Source of the DNA: Symsagittifera roscoffensis
Lineage: Eukaryota; Xenacoelomorpha; Acoela; Convolutidae
NCBI RefSeq assembly: GCF_963678635.1
Contig: NC_087066.1
Location: 34,043,301 to 34,107,300 of the forward strand
Reading direction: 5' to 3'
DNA length: 64,000 bases
Position numbers and translations under genes: made by a program. Below are positions 30,099-40,691 of the stretch, in pieces. Positions within the stretch are counted from its first letter, which is position 1; each line of letters opens with the position of its first letter. The notes under the pieces were generated by a model that saw only the letters and a list, made by a program, of their open reading frames with translations, was not told the DNA's origin and searched no databases.

Positions 30099-30863
30099 CG
30101 AGAGATCAGCGGAAAGGGAGACATATATAATCAATCTCAATGATTTGTGCGTGGATGACTCGAGAAGGTGATATTAAAATTTTGTTAAAAAGAATAGATC
30201 TTATTAATTGCAGCGGCTAAATTGTTCAGAGGAATGCGCAATTAATAATAATCCGCGGAAGAGTAGTCTACATTCAAGTGATTTATTCCAGTCATTGATC
30301 AATTTGTATAATTCCTTTGTAGAGATTCAAGTTGTTCAAAAAAATTAGCCAGCAAGCGAAGAGTATATCTTCCCGAACTTTAGTACCCAGACGTCAGCCA
30401 GGAGTTGAGATGGATCTAAACAACAGTGAATTGCCAGATGAGATTAAGATGATTGTGAAAGAGGATTTTGTGTAGCAAAGTAATGTATTAAAAAAAACCG
30501 CAAATATCCTAGCAAACCATTTTCTAGAATTGCGTGGCATAACCAATAGAGATTTCACACGTTATGAAATTTTGTTATGTTTATTATAATAATTCAATTT
30601 ATTGTTTTTTTTTTCAAGCTTCATTTAGAGTAAGAAAAAACATAATACAGTATGTAGAATAAATTATTTCTCAAATGTTAGAAACAGCAGCAGCAGTAGA
30701 TGACTTTGACGCGGCAATAGTAACAGAGCTTGTTTATAACGAGACAAAAAGTGAAAAAAAATCACGAAAGTTTTGTAACAATGTAACTTTGGTCTTAAGT
30801 AGTTTTTGTTGTGATTCTATTTTTAACTTTCTGCTTTCTCTAGCTTTCCTTCACTAAATTCAA
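30099..30863. other. Polinton-associated non-coding stretch
   Basis: No gene recognised. A 60-codon ORF at 30675-30857 partly overlaps the start of the duplicated block and is not conserved in unit 2. Confidence 0.4.
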
Positions 30864-31310
30864 TTGCGAAGAAACTTCAGTTTGGTTTTCGATTTTATCC
30901 GGCTGGGTTGGATACGTAGCACCGAACCCGAGGATATGAATAAAGTGATTGATACTTCGACAAGAGTTTTTATGGCGTTAGTGGGATCCTCATTGTCAAA
31001 CTTTCGATGGGAAATACTTTATACACTAAATTTGGAAGCGTTCTATATCTTTAAAAAAAGTTGCAACCTGTATTTTCAGAAAAAGTCTTCTCGCGAAATT
31101 GATGTTACGAATCAGCTACCAGAGAACATTTTGGACATCTTCCAGTCGACATGGACCCCATTACATCAGATTGTTTGAGAAATTGTTCAAATATTACTCG
31201 GCCTGGGCCAACAATTTTTTTTACCCCTATCTAAAGCGGAAACTACTCCAATCATAAAAGCAAAAAAAAATCTTTTTTTTTCTGCGGCATATGGTACAAC
31301 TGAAAGCTGA
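30864..31310 (+). pseudogene. Polinton packaging ATPase, unit 1 copy (internally deleted)
   Basis: Aligns with the unit 2 copy at 32877-33627: same start ('RRNFSLVFDFIRL', 'EDMNKVID'), same end (region of 'LRNCSNITRPGPTIF'), but the middle including the conserved 'LFKSPRD' block is gone and the reading frame shifts. Clearly non-functional. Confidence 0.7.
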
Positions 31311-31598
31311 CCAGCTAAAAGATCTAATTAGACAAATTTCTAATCGCGAGATCATAACACTTATTTGCGAATATTTGTATGCTTAGTCAATGGAAACGTA
31401 CCCGTTACAATTGCAAATATTGAACAACTCGAGGCATCATACAAAATTTTAATCACTCCAAAAACCAGTGTTGTCAAAAAACGCGCGATTTTTCAAAGGT
31501 TTTCATCTAGGGCGGTAAATACTTTATTTTTGTTACAAGTACCTCACAACTTAATTATCACTGCTAAAGAAAATATACTAACTCCGAAACACATTTAA
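31291..31598 (+). pseudogene. small Polinton protein, unit 1 copy
   Basis: Starts MVQLKADQLKDLIRQ at 31291, shifts frame near 31375 and goes on 'VNGNVPVTIANIEQLE', 'KTSVVKKRAIFQRF', 'AVNTLFLLQVP'. This follows the pattern of a short conserved Polinton ORF next to the ATPase (NGN-P-T motif, basic middle, hydrophobic end). The unit 2 copy is at 33608-33870. Confidence 0.55.
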
Positions 31599-31614
31599 GT
31601 TAAAGGGTAACCAC

Positions 31615-32334
31615 ATGTGGCACGTCGTCTTTAAGATATTAGTATTAATCATAAAAACGCTCAACTATCCTATCTTAACCGGCTTAGACCCCATATTACC
31701 TCCTCAAACTAGTAAGACAACTGCAGCGAAGGAAAAAATTAACGAAAGAGCTGAGCCTCAACAAGATCAGCCTAAACTGATAACGGACGATAAAAAAGAA
31801 CCGGTCAAAGGAGATAAAGATGAAACATTAGAAGAGAAAAACGATAGTCAGACCGAAAGTAATTTAGGACAGTTGCAGGTCTTAGAAGAGAAAGAATTTG
31901 TTAGAGCAAAAAAAAATGTTGAAATCAAAAAAAAATTAGATAAAAAAGTAATGAAAGTGGGTAAAGTACCAACAGGACTTGAGGCTGAAGTGATTTTTTA
32001 CATTGTACAACAACCAACAAAAAAATTACACAATCCGTCGATCATTATCAATGTAACTGCTCTCAACTTGAATGAAAAGCTGATAATAAATCAAAATGAC
32101 AAACAGGTGGTTCAGTCAGGGTTTTTTACGCTCAAGAGAAAGGAGACCCCGGACCTTCGAGAACCCGCCCAGCTTCCCCTGCTTGGCAGGAAAGAAGTAG
32201 TGCAAGCCTTAAGAGAAGTAAAAAAAAATCTTAGCGACAATAGAAAAACCGAAACCAAACATGTGAAAAAGAGTCAGAATAGGGCTCCGACTTGTACCGA
32301 ACGTCCAATAACTATTCAGAATCTCCAACGTTAG
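31615..32334 (+). CDS. hypothetical Polinton-region protein, unit 1 copy (239 aa, open)
   Basis: Open 239-codon frame, unlike its ruined neighbours. Hydrophobic start (residues 1-20), a highly charged Lys/Glu/Asp-rich middle (about 30-120), a more ordered part (about 125-175, 'YIVQQPTKKLHN', 'IIINVTALNLNEKL') and a basic end. No family recognised. The unit 2 copy (33932-34644) has stops and a frame change, so this is either the better preserved copy or open by chance. Confidence 0.5.
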   Translation: MWHVVFKILVLIIKTLNYPILTGLDPILPPQTSKTTAAKEKINERAEPQQDQPKLITDDKKEPVKGDKDETLEEKNDSQTESNLGQLQVLEEKEFVRAKKNVEIKKKLDKKVMKVGKVPTGLEAEVIFYIVQQPTKKLHNPSIIINVTALNLNEKLIINQNDKQVVQSGFFTLKRKETPDLREPAQLPLLGRKEVVQALREVKKNLSDNRKTETKHVKKSQNRAPTCTERPITIQNLQR

Positions 32335-32876
32335 ATATTACGGAGGTGAAAACAAAACAATGGGAAAGTTATGAAGACTGAAGAAAAAAATGTTAAAAAC
32401 TAAATGCAGTGACAAAGGTCCCGCGTTATTTGGTAGAGTGAACAACTAGATAAAAGCAACCAGTTTGCCGCGACAAAAAGCTAAAAATTTTCTCCACCTT
32501 GTATCTGCTCACACAAAATTTTGAATTGTCATCCAAAAACCGCAACGAATCAAAATTCCGTCTATATTTCAAAAAGCTATCAAAGTAAAAAAAATTCCGG
32601 TGGTTAGTTCCTACCACCGATATCTTAATGAGTCTAAATGCTATCTGCATGATTATTTTATAATTTCACTGTCTTGAAATTTGGCAAATTGGAGAGTTGT
32701 TGGAAAAAATTAACAATGAAATTGCAAAAAGACAGAGTAACTTCTAATATAACGGGACAAACAGTGAAAAAAAATCATGGAAGTTTTGTAACAATGTAAC
32801 TTTGGTCTGAAGTAGTTTTTGTTGTGATTCTATTTTTAACTTTCTGCATTTTCAAGCTTTCCTTCACTAAATTCAA

Positions 32877-33627
32877 TTGCGAAGAAACTTCAGTTTGGTT
32901 TTCGATTTTATCCGGTTGAGTTGGATACGTATCACCGAATCCGAGGATATGAATAAAGTGATTGATGCTTCGAAAAGAGTTTTTTATGGCGTTAGTGGAA
33001 TCCTCATGGTCAAACTTTTGATGGGAAATACTTTCTACCCTAAATTTGGAAGCGTTCTATATCTTTACAAAAAGGTGCAGCCTGTATTTTCAGAAAAAGT
33101 CTTTTCGCGAAGTTAATGTGAAGTTCGTGAAGTTCATTCATGAACGGTCTCGGATCTGAAATAAATTTAGAAAACGTTCTTCTAGTTGCCGATGATTCAT
33201 AGAAGACATCTAAAATGACAAGAAAATTGTTAAATTAGCGACAGCCGGTAGACATAGAGAGATAGATGTAATGTATGTTAGGCATAGCTTGTTTCAAAAA
33301 AAATTTTGGTCGCGTACGACTGATTTGAACACTTCACACATCATTCTGTTCAAGTCGCCTCGTGACGTTCAGCAACTTGATCTTTTAGGAAGACAAATGA
33401 ACGTACCAAAATTTTTGAGAAGCTGTTACGAATTAGCTTTCAGAAAATATTTTGGACATCTTCTAGTCGACATGGACCCCCGTACATCAGATTGTTTGAG
33501 AAATTGTTCAAATATCACTCGGCCTGGGCCAACAATTTTTTTACCCCTATCTAAAGCAGAAACTACTCCAATCATAAATGCAAAAAAACCTATCTATTCT
33601 GCGGCATATGGTACAACTGAAACCTGA
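32877..33627 (+). pseudogene. Polinton packaging ATPase (FtsK/HerA type), C-terminal half best preserved
   Basis: The ATPase pumps element DNA into capsids. The frame 33271-33627 keeps 'WSRTTDLNTSHIILFKSPRD', 'GRQMNVPKFL' and 'GHLLVDMDPRTSDCLR', hallmark positions of Polinton ATPases. Upstream, 'FYPKFGSVLYLYKKVQPVFSE' (about 33033-33100) and 'LLVADDS' (about 33182) are recognisable, but stops and frame changes intervene and no intact Walker A is visible where it is expected (about 32985-33020). Ends at TGA 33625-33627. Confidence 0.8.
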
Positions 33628-33870
33628 ACAGCTAAAACGTCTAATTAGAAAAACTTTTAATCGCGATATCATAACACTTATTTGCGAATATTTGCTCGTA
33701 AGAGTCAATGGAAACGTACTCGTTACAATTGCAAATATTGAACAACTCGAGGCAGCATAAAAAATTTTAATCACTCCAAAAACCAGTGTTGTCAAAAAAC
33801 GCGTGATTTTTTGAAGGTTTTCATCTAGGGTGGTAAATACTTTATTTTTGTTACAAGTACCTCACAAATA
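33608..33870 (+). pseudogene. small Polinton protein, unit 2 copy
   Basis: Opens MVQLKPEQLKRLIRK at 33608, overlapping the end of the ATPase frame; reads to a stop at 33758-33760 after 'IANIEQLEAA' and continues in frame beyond it ('LITPKTSVVKKRVIF') to another stop near 33810. Confidence 0.55.
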
Positions 33871-33931
33871 AATTATTAGTGCTAAAGAAATTATTCTATC
33901 TCCGAAACACATTTAAGTTAAAGGGTAACCA

Positions 33932-34644
33932 CATGCTGCACGTCGTCTTTATGATATTAGTATTAAACATAAAAACGCTCAACTATCCTATCTTAACCGG
34001 CTTAGACCCCATATTACCTCCTCAAACTAGTAAGACAACTGAAACGAAGGAAAAAATTAACGAAGGAGCAGAGCCTCAACACGATCAGCTTAAACTGATA
34101 ACGGACGACAAAAAAGAACCGGTCGAATGAGATAAAGATGAAATATTAGAAGAAAAAAACGATAGTCAGACCGAAAGTAATTTAGGACAGTTGCAGGTCT
34201 TAGAAGAGAGAGAATTTGTTAGAGCAAAAACCATAGTTGAAATCAAAAAAAAATCAGATAATGAGGTAATGAACGTACCAACAGGACGTAAGGCTGAAGT
34301 AATTTTATACATTGTACAACAACCAACAAAAAAATTACACAATTTGTCGTTCATTATCAATGTAACTGCTCTCAACTTGAATGGAAAGCTGGTAATAAAT
34401 CAAAATGACAAACAGGTGGTTCAGTCAGCGTTCTTTTATGCTCAAGAGAAAGGAGACCCCGGACCTTCAAGAACCCGCCCAGCTTCCCCCGCTTGGCAGG
34501 AAAGAAGTAGTGCAAGCCTTAAGAGAAGGAAAAAAATTTTTTGCGACAATAGAAAAAATCGAAACCACAAATGTGAAAAAGAGTCAGAAGAGGGCTCCGA
34601 CTCGTACGGAACGTCCAATAACTATTCAGATTCTCCAACGTTAG
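33932..34644 (+). pseudogene. hypothetical Polinton-region protein, unit 2 copy (broken)
   Basis: Counterpart of 31615-32334 with a stop near 34130 and a frame change near 34440. The same charged middle and ordered 'YIVQQPTKKLHN' segment are present. Confidence 0.6.
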
Positions 34645-34869
34645 ATATTACGGAGGTGAAAACAAAACAATGGGAAAGTTATCAAGATTGAAGAAAAAAA
34701 TTGTTAAAAACTAATTGCAGTGACAAAGGTGCCGCGTTATTTGGTAGAGTGAACAACTAGATAAAAGCAACCAGTTTGCCGCGACAAAAAGCTAAAAATT
34801 TTCTCCACCTTGTATCTGCTCACACAAAATTTTGAATTGTCATCCAAAAACCGCAACGACTCAAAGTCA

Positions 34870-35620
34870 TTTTTTATAATAACGACGAAATAAGCTTGCT
34901 AAGCTTGATAAGCTTGCCAAGTATAACCATGATGTTAAGTATCTGCTTGTTGCAGTTGACTTCATATCCTGCTGTCTCAGAGTACAACCCTTGAAATGAA
35001 AGTATGCTTCTACAATAGCAGACGCGTTCAAACTGATGATAACGAAAAAACAACCAAAAAAAGGATGGGTGGATAAGGGCACAGAGTTTAAATGGTCGTT
35101 CGGAGCATTATTTGAAAAGAAAGGAAAAAAAAATATGTAGCACAGAGAGCGAGAAAAAGTCCGCATTCGCTGTGAGAAATCCGTTCCATAAAAACTCTTT
35201 TTATTAAACATTTGGAGAATAAATAGACATACTGATACTTTGACCAATTGCAAGACTTTGTCAATGCAATTACTTCGAGAACAAATTGTGTCACAAATTT
35301 TCCAACAAACAAAGTGAATAAAAAAAACTTTCCTCGCTTGATTTCATTAACAGTCATTGAAATAAGTTCGAAGCCCGAAAATTTATCTTGGTGATTTTGT
35401 TAGACTCGCCAAAGAAGACATAATTTTCGATAGGATTTCAAACAATCGTTCACCGATAATTGTTTGAAGTTTTTGACATACCAACACGAAATCCCCCAAA
35501 ATACACTTTGATTGATACTAAGAGAAAGCCGATTAGGGAAAATTTTTCGAGTCTTAATCGCACTCTGGAGAAGGAGAAACCATAAGCAATCATGACTGAA
35601 GGCACTTCCATTCTTTTCTT
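34870..35620 (+). pseudogene. Polinton rve-family integrase, with catalytic Glu replaced
   Basis: First Asp in 'YLLVAVDFISCCLRVQPLK' (about 34935-34990), second Asp in 'WVDKGTEFKWSFGALFEKKG' (about 35065-35125), then 'SEKKSAFAVRNPF' (about 35150-35185), where Polinton integrases normally have Glu after 'AFA'; here the codon is GTG (Val). Downstream 'DQLQDFVNAITSR' (frame-shifted) and the SH3-like end 'GDFVRLAKEDIIF' (about 35391-35430) are visible. Several stops and frame changes. The protein would insert the element into host DNA. Confidence 0.82.
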
Positions 35621-35980
35621 CCATAACGTTCCCCCTTCCTTCAAAATTACTGTAGTTTCGTTTTCATCATTGAACGTTTTTAAAGATAACACTCTGGTCA
35701 ACTTCAAAAATTTCCTCTGTTCAACCTCAAAAAAGTGAAGAAATAATTTTTCCAGGTGAATAGAGAGTAGCAGCTAAAGAAATTACCTTCCCCACTCAGA
35801 TAAACAACGTAACTGGCAACAACATTTTGTGCTACAAAAAATATCGGGTTAAAGACAAGATCTGCAGGCCTTACCTTGGAGAAACAGCAAAACTAAAAAA
35901 AGCAGAAAAACAAGCCTTGAACAAACAATGGATGGGATTCGTCTAAAGACAAAACTAGAGGACTTGAATTACGCAATAGA
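35621..35980. other. broken coding sequence before the capsid-type gene
   Basis: Scraps in changing frames; 'CRPYLGETAKLKKAEKQ' (about 35860-35910) suggests protein-coding origin, probably the beginning of the neighbouring structural gene, but no family can be named. Confidence 0.4.
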
Positions 35981-36465
35981 TTGTTTAACCAAAATCTTTC
36001 ATTGTGGCTGCATTATTGGGAAGGAACAACTTTTTCAAGCCCCAAAGTTCCTAGTCTACTTGGAGTCAAAGGTGTCAGAGATGGAACTGGTTATCATATA
36101 GAATACAAACAAGGAAGCTCGAAACATAGCTCATTAACTACCCATGGTCTTGCTGCTGACTGTCCCGTTGATGTATGTGCTGGTACTCAGCTTATTTTTA
36201 TTTACATGGACATAATTCCTTATCAAATGGTAGAAGACAAAAACACCCCTGTTTCGACTGTTACGAGTCACTGATACAAATCGTCCAGTGAAAAACGGTT
36301 ACGCATTTACAATTGAACCGAATCATCTTAAAGTATTCAGTAATTTGGACTTTTGATCAGCAAAGTTCCTATCAATTCTGTGAACTTGGGCACAGAAACT
36401 GGAGGACTTGCTCCTTTCGCTGGAGGGGGAAAAGTTGTTCTGACTTTGAAATTTCTAAAGTTTAG
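35981..36465 (+). pseudogene. Polinton capsid-type (penton-like) protein, C-terminal part
   Basis: Frame 35981-36274 carries 'VPSLLGVKGVRDGTGYHIEY', 'ADCPVDVCAGTQLIFIYMD' and 'PYQMVEDKNTPV'; a frame change near 36250 leads to 'LLRVTDTNRPVKNGYAF', 'PNHLKVFSNLDF', and after a stop to 'TETGGLAPFAGGGKVVLTL' (to about 36460). The 'IY.DII..Q.V.D...P.LR' pattern is that of the penton-like minor capsid protein of Polintons as I know it; major versus minor capsid is not proven. Confidence 0.65.
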
Positions 36466-36468
36466 CAA

Positions 36469-36856
36469 TTGATCAAAATGGATTCATATTACCACAACCA
36501 AGCAAATCTACCATATTTCTCGGGACAATTTAGACAGCGAGGCAGTGGCTTCGGTGCATTAGCCTTGGGAATAGGAAGAGTGGCTCTTCCATCGGCTCAA
36601 AAAATTGTGATACCAGCAGCAAAATATATCAGAAAAGAACTACTTCTTCAGGCAGCTCCAGAACTGATAGATGTTTGCATCGAAAAGAAGAAGCCCTTGC
36701 TGGAGGTGGTGTGCAGATATTGCTCGCAAAAGCACAGCTAGAAAAATAATCAAAAGACAAGTAGGAGGAGGGAGTAGATCTCGAAAAAGTCATCCGAAAA
36801 GAACAACGGCGGTGAAAGGAAAAATCAGCAACTCAGAGCTTGTTGAATTGATTTGA
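36469..36856 (+). pseudogene. small basic Polinton virion-type protein
   Basis: Starts MDSYYHNQANLPYFSGQFRQ at 36469, with a glycine-rich 'RGSGFGALALGIGRVALPS' and a hydrophobic helix; after a one-base frame change (about 36700) it ends in a basic segment ('STARKIIKRQVGGGSRSRKS') at 36856. Length, glycine-rich middle and basic end match a short protein encoded next to the penton gene in Polintons, compared in the literature with adenovirus core or membrane-lytic proteins. Confidence 0.6.
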
Positions 36857-37384
36857 AAAACCGCCCTTACTTGTCACTTCTGAAAATGCATTCACCCAAA
36901 AAATTTGATCTTCTTAATCTCCTGATACCCCAATGCTCGAGTTTGAAGTACACTGCGACAGAAACGATTTCATCGAGCTTCAACGTACTCGTTTGGAAAT
37001 AGGTGCTGGAATTGTTCGAAGCAATGGAATCTTGCTTTGAACGCAAGCCACAGAGGCGGCAATCAGAGATACGCCGTTTTTTGTTATTCATTATTTTTGA
37101 GTGCACACTGTCTCTGAATGGTGAGAAAATATCAACTACCGACGCTAATTTTGCCCATAAAAGCATTTTTGAGACCGAACTTTCATACGGTAATGTTGCC
37201 AAGAAAACATGAGTGGCTTGTCAAGGTTAGTTTGATAAGAAAATCCATCAGCTATTGACGGTAATGGCAGGAGAGCTGAGGATGTTACGGAGCGTAAGCT
37301 CTCGTTGCGGCCTCGAACGAGCTGAAGCTATTTAGTAAAATTGGTAGCGACTTCTTGTCGTGTGACAAGCGCCTAGTTAGCGCT
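36857..37384. other. non-coding or eroded coding stretch between structural genes
   Basis: No protein can be followed. Includes a hairpin-like 'gcgcctagttagcgc' near 37370. Position suggests the eroded start of the following capsid-type gene. Confidence 0.4.
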
Positions 37385-38090
37385 ATGACAATTAGATTCT
37401 CTCTTAGACGTTAGCCTAAGGATTTTGTTGTCATATCTGAAGATGTAACTAAAAACTACAAATTTCAAATAATAAATGCTAATCCCTATGTCAGAAAAAT
37501 GACTGTGACTGAATATGTTCTCTCATCGATAGAAAAAACTTTGTTGAAGAACCCGGCCATTTTTAATTACATCGAATTAGTGCGAAAAATGTTTCTCGCA
37601 ACTGCAGAAGTACAAAGCTGGCGACAAGAGGATGTTTTTACAAAAAAAACTGTTCGAAGAATGATCTTAGAAATAAGCATCAACAAAGCATATTAAGGTA
37701 CTAACAAGACAAATCCTTTTCATTACCAGAAGTTTGAGTTGGAGATCAATGTGTACAGAAACGGTCTACGCATTACTGGAACTCCAATTTCGAAAACAGA
37801 CAAAAACACAATTTATTACATTTCTTTTGAATCTCTTGAATTTGTTTTGAACACTTTTCATGGAATCAGTCTCGCTAATCATGATTATCAATCTTTTATG
37901 GCTATTGACCTCATGTCTACACAGGAGGCTTCTTATTCATCCTGATTTGACCAACTGCACTATTGCGGTCGAACTCAAAATTGACGCAGGTCTCGGTAAG
38001 AACGTCGAATTACTATTTATGGGATAGAAGGCATCAAAAGTTTATGTACGTTCAGATAGAAAAATTATTAAAAACACACCTTTGACCTAA
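37385..38090 (+). pseudogene. Polinton capsid-type protein of the 'F54H12.2-like' group
   Basis: Starting at the ATG 37385 one frame reads, with stops at about 37409 and at 37694-37696, through 'DVTKNYKFQIINANPYVRKM', 'NPAIFNYIELV', 'VQSWRQEDVFTKKTVRRM', 'NPFHYQKFELEINVYRNGL' and 'STQEASYS' to 37945; a one-base change then gives 'LIHPDLTNCTIAVELKID' and 'VYVRSDRKIIKNT' up to the TAA at 38088-38090. Many invertebrate genes annotated as F54H12.2-like share these motifs and belong to Polintons. Structural role is the accepted inference. Confidence 0.78.
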
Positions 38091-38224
38091 ACTAGCCAAG
38101 AATAACCTTCGAATAACCTAATTTAATAACCGTTGAAAATAATTGAAAAAATCGTTTTAGAGGTACTTTTCTGGTACGTTTTCTATGCTATTCAGTACTG
38201 ATAAACAAAAATACGTTCTTGATT

Positions 38225-38537
38225 ATGAAAGCTTTACCCTCGGATCAACCTGGAATCCATCGGTTGCTTTTTGCTCAAGCTGGAGGGCAGATATTCTTCG
38301 CAAAACCCTCTAGATAAAAGATTAGATGATGGTCCCCTCGTGTACCAGAATATGCGACGTATAATTCACGAGCAAAATCAACTACTGATGAAAAAACCAA
38401 TACAATCAGCCGATTCGTTGTTATGCGGACTTTGTTGTATTTATGTTGCTCATATTATAATTACTAAGAAATTTCCAATGGGTTTCAAACTTACTACTCT
38501 TGATTTAATAAGATTTGTTAATTATATGTTATTTTAA
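38225..38537 (+). pseudogene. Polinton adenain-like cysteine protease, C-terminal part
   Basis: Frame 38271-38537 has 'IQSADSLLCGLCCIYVAHII', the catalytic-cysteine region of adenovirus-type (Ulp1-like) proteases that mature virion proteins. The His-containing N-terminal region is short and frame-shifted ('PGIHRLL', about 38249), so the catalytic triad is not intact. Confidence 0.72.
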
Positions 38538-38892
38538 ACTATTTATTGCTGTTTTTGTAAAAAAAATCTAAAATTTTTTTTATTCATTCTTATCAGCAAC
38601 AAATTTTCTTTTTCTACAAATTTATGTGAGCTGCGAAAAGTTCAGATCATCTCCTTCGAAATTTTAGGACATGAATATTTCGTTTACCGGGCAAAAGCTA
38701 ACCCGGCGTTGCTCGTCCCGACGCTCCTCGGGAACGCCTTCCGCTAAAGGAACAACATTTTTTCATACAGAGAGCAAAAAAAAAGTAATATTTAAAACTT
38801 AAATTTCTTCTTCATGATAAATTTTACAAAAAAAAACAGATTTTGAGTCAATTTCCATGCAACCATCCCCAACCAAAATTATGTCAATTCTC
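38538..38892. other. spacer containing an interspersed repeat
   Basis: A/T-rich, with a GC-richer block at 38682-38738 containing 'cgttgctcgtcccgacgctc'. It recurs in the same orientation at 40201 and inverted at about 42525-42582. Confidence 0.6.
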
Positions 38893-39411
38893 CTAGAAAA
38901 ACTCAGCAGCTTTTTCACCTTTCAAAATATTAGTTAAGCATTCAATTGGTACGTTAGTAATCATGTCAGTTTGAGTTTGAACCGTTTTAGTTTGCGAGCC
39001 GAAGCAAACTTGATGCGATCCTCTGCGAACTGCAACATCACTAACATCTAGATTTTTGATAGAGCTATAATTCACAGCTATTTTCAATTTTTTCATCAGA
39101 GGACCAGCCAGTTGATACTTGGAGCAACCCAAAATCAAATATTTGAATGTAGAGAGAAGGCAAGGGACGACGAAAGCTTTTGAAATCATCTTAATTAGTA
39201 AATCGGTAGACTCTTTCGTAAATTCGACCAGCACTTGATAATGTTTTTCGTTGTCAATCGAATGGTTGCAAAAATCTAATTTATTCGAAAAGGAGGATAC
39301 TGCAAAACTTGCTTTTGAAGCGAAGCCTGAAAAGTTGGGTTCATGATTCAGGATGAAAAATTTGTAAATTTTACGCAATTGTTTGAAATAATCAGGGGAT
39401 TGCTCATACAT
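38893..39411 (-). CDS. hypothetical protein (172 aa), opposite strand within the Polinton
   Basis: Open 172-codon frame on the minus strand, between the protease and polymerase remnants. Residues 1-20 are polar/aromatic; no signal peptide or membrane segment; a Thr/Gln-rich 'GSQTKTVQTQTDMI' near residue 140. No family recognised. Its 3' 98 codons are duplicated almost perfectly at 40389-40685 (one coding difference seen, Ala to Thr in 'KLKI.VNYS'). Being open amid ruined genes, it may be a young or selected gene, or chance. Confidence 0.5.
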   Translation of the reverse strand: MYEQSPDYFKQLRKIYKFFILNHEPNFSGFASKASFAVSSFSNKLDFCNHSIDNEKHYQVLVEFTKESTDLLIKMISKAFVVPCLLSTFKYLILGCSKYQLAGPLMKKLKIAVNYSSIKNLDVSDVAVRRGSHQVCFGSQTKTVQTQTDMITNVPIECLTNILKGEKAAEFF

Positions 39412-40200
39412 TGTTTTAACTTTTTATTTGGAGTTTCAATTAAATAGCAAGAAAATAATGTCACACAACCCGACAGTTATCATCGTTTTCACTTCGCACC
39501 CAATTTCCCAGCATGAAGATTTTTTAGGTTTGTTTTGCTTTTTTCTTACTTTTTCAGCACTTAGCATTATTTTTGTTTCGTCAAATTTTTGATTTTTGTG
39601 TTATGTCCTCCAAGGACTCAAATTTACCAGTTATCGAGGTTATTCCTTGTTGATACTTGAAAGTTACCTCTTTGTCTTTTTTGTACAGTTTGATAGTTAA
39701 AAGGGTACCGGTCTGTGCAAATTTTTTTTTGCACCGACTCTAAGTAAACGTATATTATTTGAAGATACATCCCAAAGTTCATCGAAAGAGTCAAAATCCC
39801 TTTCAAGAGAAGTGTACATTATAAACGAATAACAACCAACTAATTTTTAGTGTGGAACGTTGTAGAAGGACTGATCACACTATACGAGAAATATCATGCG
39901 TTCTCAAAGCAAAATTTCATGTGAAAACTTTACGAGTGCCTTAAACCATAATGATAAAGCTTAATCACCAAGGTTATAAGAGCTTTAAAGATAAACCACA
40001 TTTTATAGGGGTATTTAGTTGCAGTTTCCCCGGGTATGTTCTAAAAATCTTCTAGTGTTTTTTATTATGACGGTTAATTTAATGACTGCTATGAATCATA
40101 TTAACAAAACTTTACCAGCTTGACAGAGAATGTCTCGCAGACTAACAAAAAAACTTAAGTTTGTGTGATTTCGCCCGTAGCCACTGTAATAAAGCTATCA
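39412..40200. other. non-coding stretch between two copies of a duplication
   Basis: No gene seen. Divided from the second copy by 'gtaataaagctatca'. Confidence 0.45.
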
Positions 40201-40691
40201 CGGCGTTGCTCGTCCCGGCGCTCCTCGGGAACGCCTTCCGCTAAAGGAACAACATTTTTTCATACAGAGAGCAAAAGAAAAGTAATATTTAAAACTTAAA
40301 TTTCTTCTTCATGATAAATTTTACAAAAAAAACAGATTTTGAGTCAATTTCCATGCAACCATCCCCAACCAAAATTATGTCAATTCTCCTAGAAAAACTC
40401 AGCAGCTTTTTCACCTTTCAAAATATTAGTTAAGCATTCAATTGGTACGTTAGTAATCATGTCAGTTTGAGTTTGAACCGTTTTAGTTTGCGAGCCGAAG
40501 CAAACTTGATGCGATCCTCTGCGAACTGCAACATCACTAACATCTAGATTTTTGATAGAGCTATAATTCACAGTTATTTTCAATTTTTTCATCAGAGGAC
40601 CAGCCAGTTGATACTTGGAGCAACCCAAAATCAAATATTTGAATGTAGAGAGAAGGCAAGGGACGACGAAAGCTTTTGAAATCATCTTAAT
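40201..40691. repeat. near-identical duplicate of 38704-39193
   Basis: About 490 bp, over 98 percent identical by eye. Contains the 3' part of the minus-strand ORF (40389-40685, 98 codons); upstream of that the coding similarity stops, so this copy is truncated. The high identity implies a recent duplication, much younger than the Polinton decay. Confidence 0.9.

Larger units (their letters stand above)
29052..32557 (+). repeat. Polinton tandem duplication, unit 1
   Basis: Segments 29052-29222 and about 30735-32557 are repeated in the same order in unit 2 (32558-34862). Unit 1 holds an extra 1.5 kb (29223-30734) and lacks about 340 bp of the ATPase gene that unit 2 keeps (near 31095). Identity over the shared parts is high, roughly nine bases in ten by eye. 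Confidence 0.85.
32558..34862 (+). repeat. Polinton tandem duplication, unit 2
   Basis: Second unit of the duplication described for 29052-32557. Both units end with the same 165 bp ('cagtgacaaaggt' to 'catccaaaaaccgcaacga', about 32393-32552 and 34709-34860). Confidence 0.85.
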
